Under the pieces are notes generated by a model, which was given only the letters and a program-made list of their open reading frames with translations, made no database searches and had not been told where the DNA came from. Positions 62,811 through 64,000 of a stretch of DNA of 64,000 nt are shown one piece after another (position 1 is the stretch's first letter; each line of letters begins with the position of its first letter). The stretch spans positions 126,777 to 190,776 of the forward strand of contig JAKQDQ010000042.1 of assembly GCA_029573725.1 (NCBI GenBank). Reading direction: 5' to 3'. A program made the position numbers and the translations under genes. This stretch comes from Verrucomicrobiota bacterium. Its GTDB lineage: Bacteria > Verrucomicrobiota > Verrucomicrobiia > Limisphaerales > JADLHS01.

Positions 62811-63271
62811 GGGCGGAAGCCTCCGACGCCGACGCTGGTGCGGCTTTGCGTGTTTGGATCCCAGTAGAAGGTGGCCACTTCAGACTCCACTTGATGGGTG
62901 CGGCGGTTGAAGATGCGGTACGTCACGTTCCACAGGCCATTGGTCAGGTAGGGATCCGGTTCGGCCAGAATGGCGTATTCGTAGTCCGGATATGCCTTGC
63001 CCAGATCCTCGGAGATGTCGCTCAGGCTCCCGGAGAATTCCCCCTCGGTCACGCGGTTGGTCATCGAGGTGTACCACGCATGCACCAGGGCGACGCCCGG
63101 AGCTTTCCGGGTTTGAAAGGCGCGCGCGTTTTGCAGCAGTTGCGAGGTCAGCCCGAGAATGGCAAACGTGCACATGAAAAAAATCGCCAGCGCGATCATC
63201 ACCTCGATCAACGAAAAGGCGCGCCACCGGGAGGGGCGTGGGGCGGTTGGCCGGGGCGCGGAAAGCATCAC
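62807..63271 (-). CDS. gspI: Type II secretion minor pseudopilin GspI
   Basis: The protein has 154 residues with the prepilin signal RAFSLIEVMIALAIFFMCTF (Phe +1, Glu +5). The length and position between gspH and gspJ support the GspI call. It overlaps both neighbours by 4 bp. Confidence 0.85.
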   Translation of the reverse strand: MMLSAPRPTAPRPSRWRAFSLIEVMIALAIFFMCTFAILGLTSQLLQNARAFQTRKAPGVALVHAWYTSMTNRVTEGEFSGSLSDISEDLGKAYPDYEYAILAEPDPYLTNGLWNVTYRIFNRRTHQVESEVATFYWDPNTQSRTSVGVGGFRP

Positions 63272-63822
63272 AAATCCCCCTGGAACAGGACGCCGGTGGT
63301 GGGCTCCAGGTTCAGCTTCCGAAACTCCCGGTTCGAGCGGAAGACAATGGTCATTTCATCGCTGGTACCATTCGGATAAAACCGGACGCGCGTCCACTCG
63401 GAGTCCTTGTACTCGGACAAGTTGACGTCCAGCATTTCCAGCGCGATGTCGGCCGGGATGATGCCGGTGGTGCCGGCGCCGGAGGGAGGTTCCGGGGCGG
63501 ACGGCATCGCAGCGCCGGGCGTTTCGGGCGGGGCCGGACTGCCGCCGCTGATCCCGTAACGCCGCAATGGCGGGTAGAAAATGACGCTGACCTCCTGTCC
63601 GGAGAAAATGGCGCGCGCACGCGCATTGGCGCAGACCTCCTTCAGATCGCTGACGGCGCGGCGCAGCCCCTCTTTTCGGGCCAGCTGGTAAATGCTGGGT
63701 ACGGCGGTGGTGGCGATGAGCGCCATCAATCCCACCACGAGCATGATTTCGATCAGCGTAAAGGCGTGAACGCCCGGCCGGACGGCCGCGGGACGCAGGG
63801 GCTTTGGGCGCCGCAGCTTCAT
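63268..63822 (-). CDS. gspH: Type II secretion pseudopilin GspH
   Basis: The protein has 184 residues. HAFTLIEIMLVVGLMALIAT is the prepilin signal, followed by VSDLKEVCANARARAIFSGQ, typical of GspH. A Pro/Ser/Ala-rich insertion (about 92-115) interrupts the beta domain. The start overlaps the gspF stop by 4 bp (ATGA). Confidence 0.82.
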   Translation of the reverse strand: MKLRRPKPLRPAAVRPGVHAFTLIEIMLVVGLMALIATTAVPSIYQLARKEGLRRAVSDLKEVCANARARAIFSGQEVSVIFYPPLRRYGISGGSPAPPETPGAAMPSAPEPPSGAGTTGIIPADIALEMLDVNLSEYKDSEWTRVRFYPNGTSDEMTIVFRSNREFRKLNLEPTTGVLFQGDL

Positions 63823-64000
63823 CGTCCTCCCATTGCTCCTCCGACGTTGGAGATCATGGAGAACATGGCCGACAGGACTCCGAGCAGGAGAAAGCCCACG
63901 CCGCCGGCCATGACGACAATCAAGACCGGTTCGATCATGTTGGTCATCACGCGCAACGCCGTGTTCAGCTCGTTCTCGTAGGTGTCCGCCACGTTCTTCA
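63819..64000 (-). CDS. gspF: Type II secretion inner-membrane protein GspF (C-terminal part)
   Basis: About 60 C-terminal codons are present; the gene continues past the right edge of the window. KNVADTYENELNTALRVMTN, IEPVLIVVMAGGVGFLLLGV and LSAMFSMISN match the last part of GspF/PilC proteins, including the final membrane helix. The stop overlaps the gspH start. Confidence 0.88.
   Translation of the reverse strand, partial: KNVADTYENELNTALRVMTNMIEPVLIVVMAGGVGFLLLGVLSAMFSMISNVGGAMGGR

Noticed and set aside
1-64000. CRISPR arrays, tRNA or rRNA genes, insertion sequences, phage att sites
   Set aside because: I saw no regularly spaced repeats, no cloverleaf-like genes, no transposase and no integrase other than the housekeeping Xer protein.

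Overview
The window is high-GC DNA, almost certainly from a member of the Verrucomicrobiota (PVC group; Pedosphaera/Limisphaerales-like). The main pointers are a bacterial microcompartment (BMC) locus of the planctomycete-verrucomicrobial (PVM) type, a VPEP/PEP-CTERM exported protein, a prepilin-like H-X9-DG (DUF1559) protein, LamG proteins and many carbohydrate-active enzymes. I recognised no tRNA, rRNA, CRISPR array or intact mobile element.

Layout. 1-0.5 kb: tail of a PEP-CTERM protein with a terminator. 0.6-2.6 kb, minus strand: a DeoR regulator and a Gfo/Idh oxidoreductase, divergent from 2.7-10.8 kb, plus strand: the BMC operon (pduL, three BMC-H and three BMC-P shell genes, acetate kinase, an aldehyde dehydrogenase with an encapsulation-type N-terminus, a class II aldolase, and a class-I-like aldolase with a helical C-terminal tag). 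The set fits cleavage of a deoxysugar phosphate to lactaldehyde, oxidation to an acyl-CoA, conversion to acyl phosphate and ATP production. 10.8-11.7 kb: LD-carboxypeptidase. 11.8-22.1 kb, minus strand: a complete Wsp-like chemosensory operon in the order wspA-B-C-D-E-F. In the place of wspR is a protein that keeps the WspR-type receiver and linker but carries a hybrid histidine kinase instead of GGDEF. 22.2-25.5 kb: Maf and BatE/BatD-like genes.

25.6-27.7 kb: an eroded defence-type island (SNF2-like helicase fragment, frameshifted DUF559 nuclease, broken unknown gene, truncated AAA ATPase) with two REP-like palindromes. 27.7-29.4 kb: K+/H+ antiporter. 29.6-42.5 kb: carbohydrate region (DegT aminotransferase, GH2, PIG-L deacetylase, hydroxypyruvate-isomerase-like protein, divergent AraC regulator, sodium:solute symporter, DUF1559 protein, LamG protein). 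43-50.5 kb: two-domain thioredoxin-like protein, HAD phosphatase, KorAB 2-oxoacid:ferredoxin oxidoreductase, PUR-domain protein, RsfS, NadD. 50.5-53.2 kb: glucuronoyl-esterase-like and Tat-exported glucoamylase-like proteins. 53.3-58.9 kb: CstA, an AmpG-like permease with a large extra domain, FIST protein. 58.9-64 kb: type II secretion operon gspF(partial)-H-I-J-K with xerD and glycerate kinase downstream.

Most genes sit in tightly coupled operons with 4-bp start/stop overlaps, which helped to fix several GTG starts. The two strongest leads are the rewired Wsp output and the BMC locus with a second, apparently tagged aldolase.
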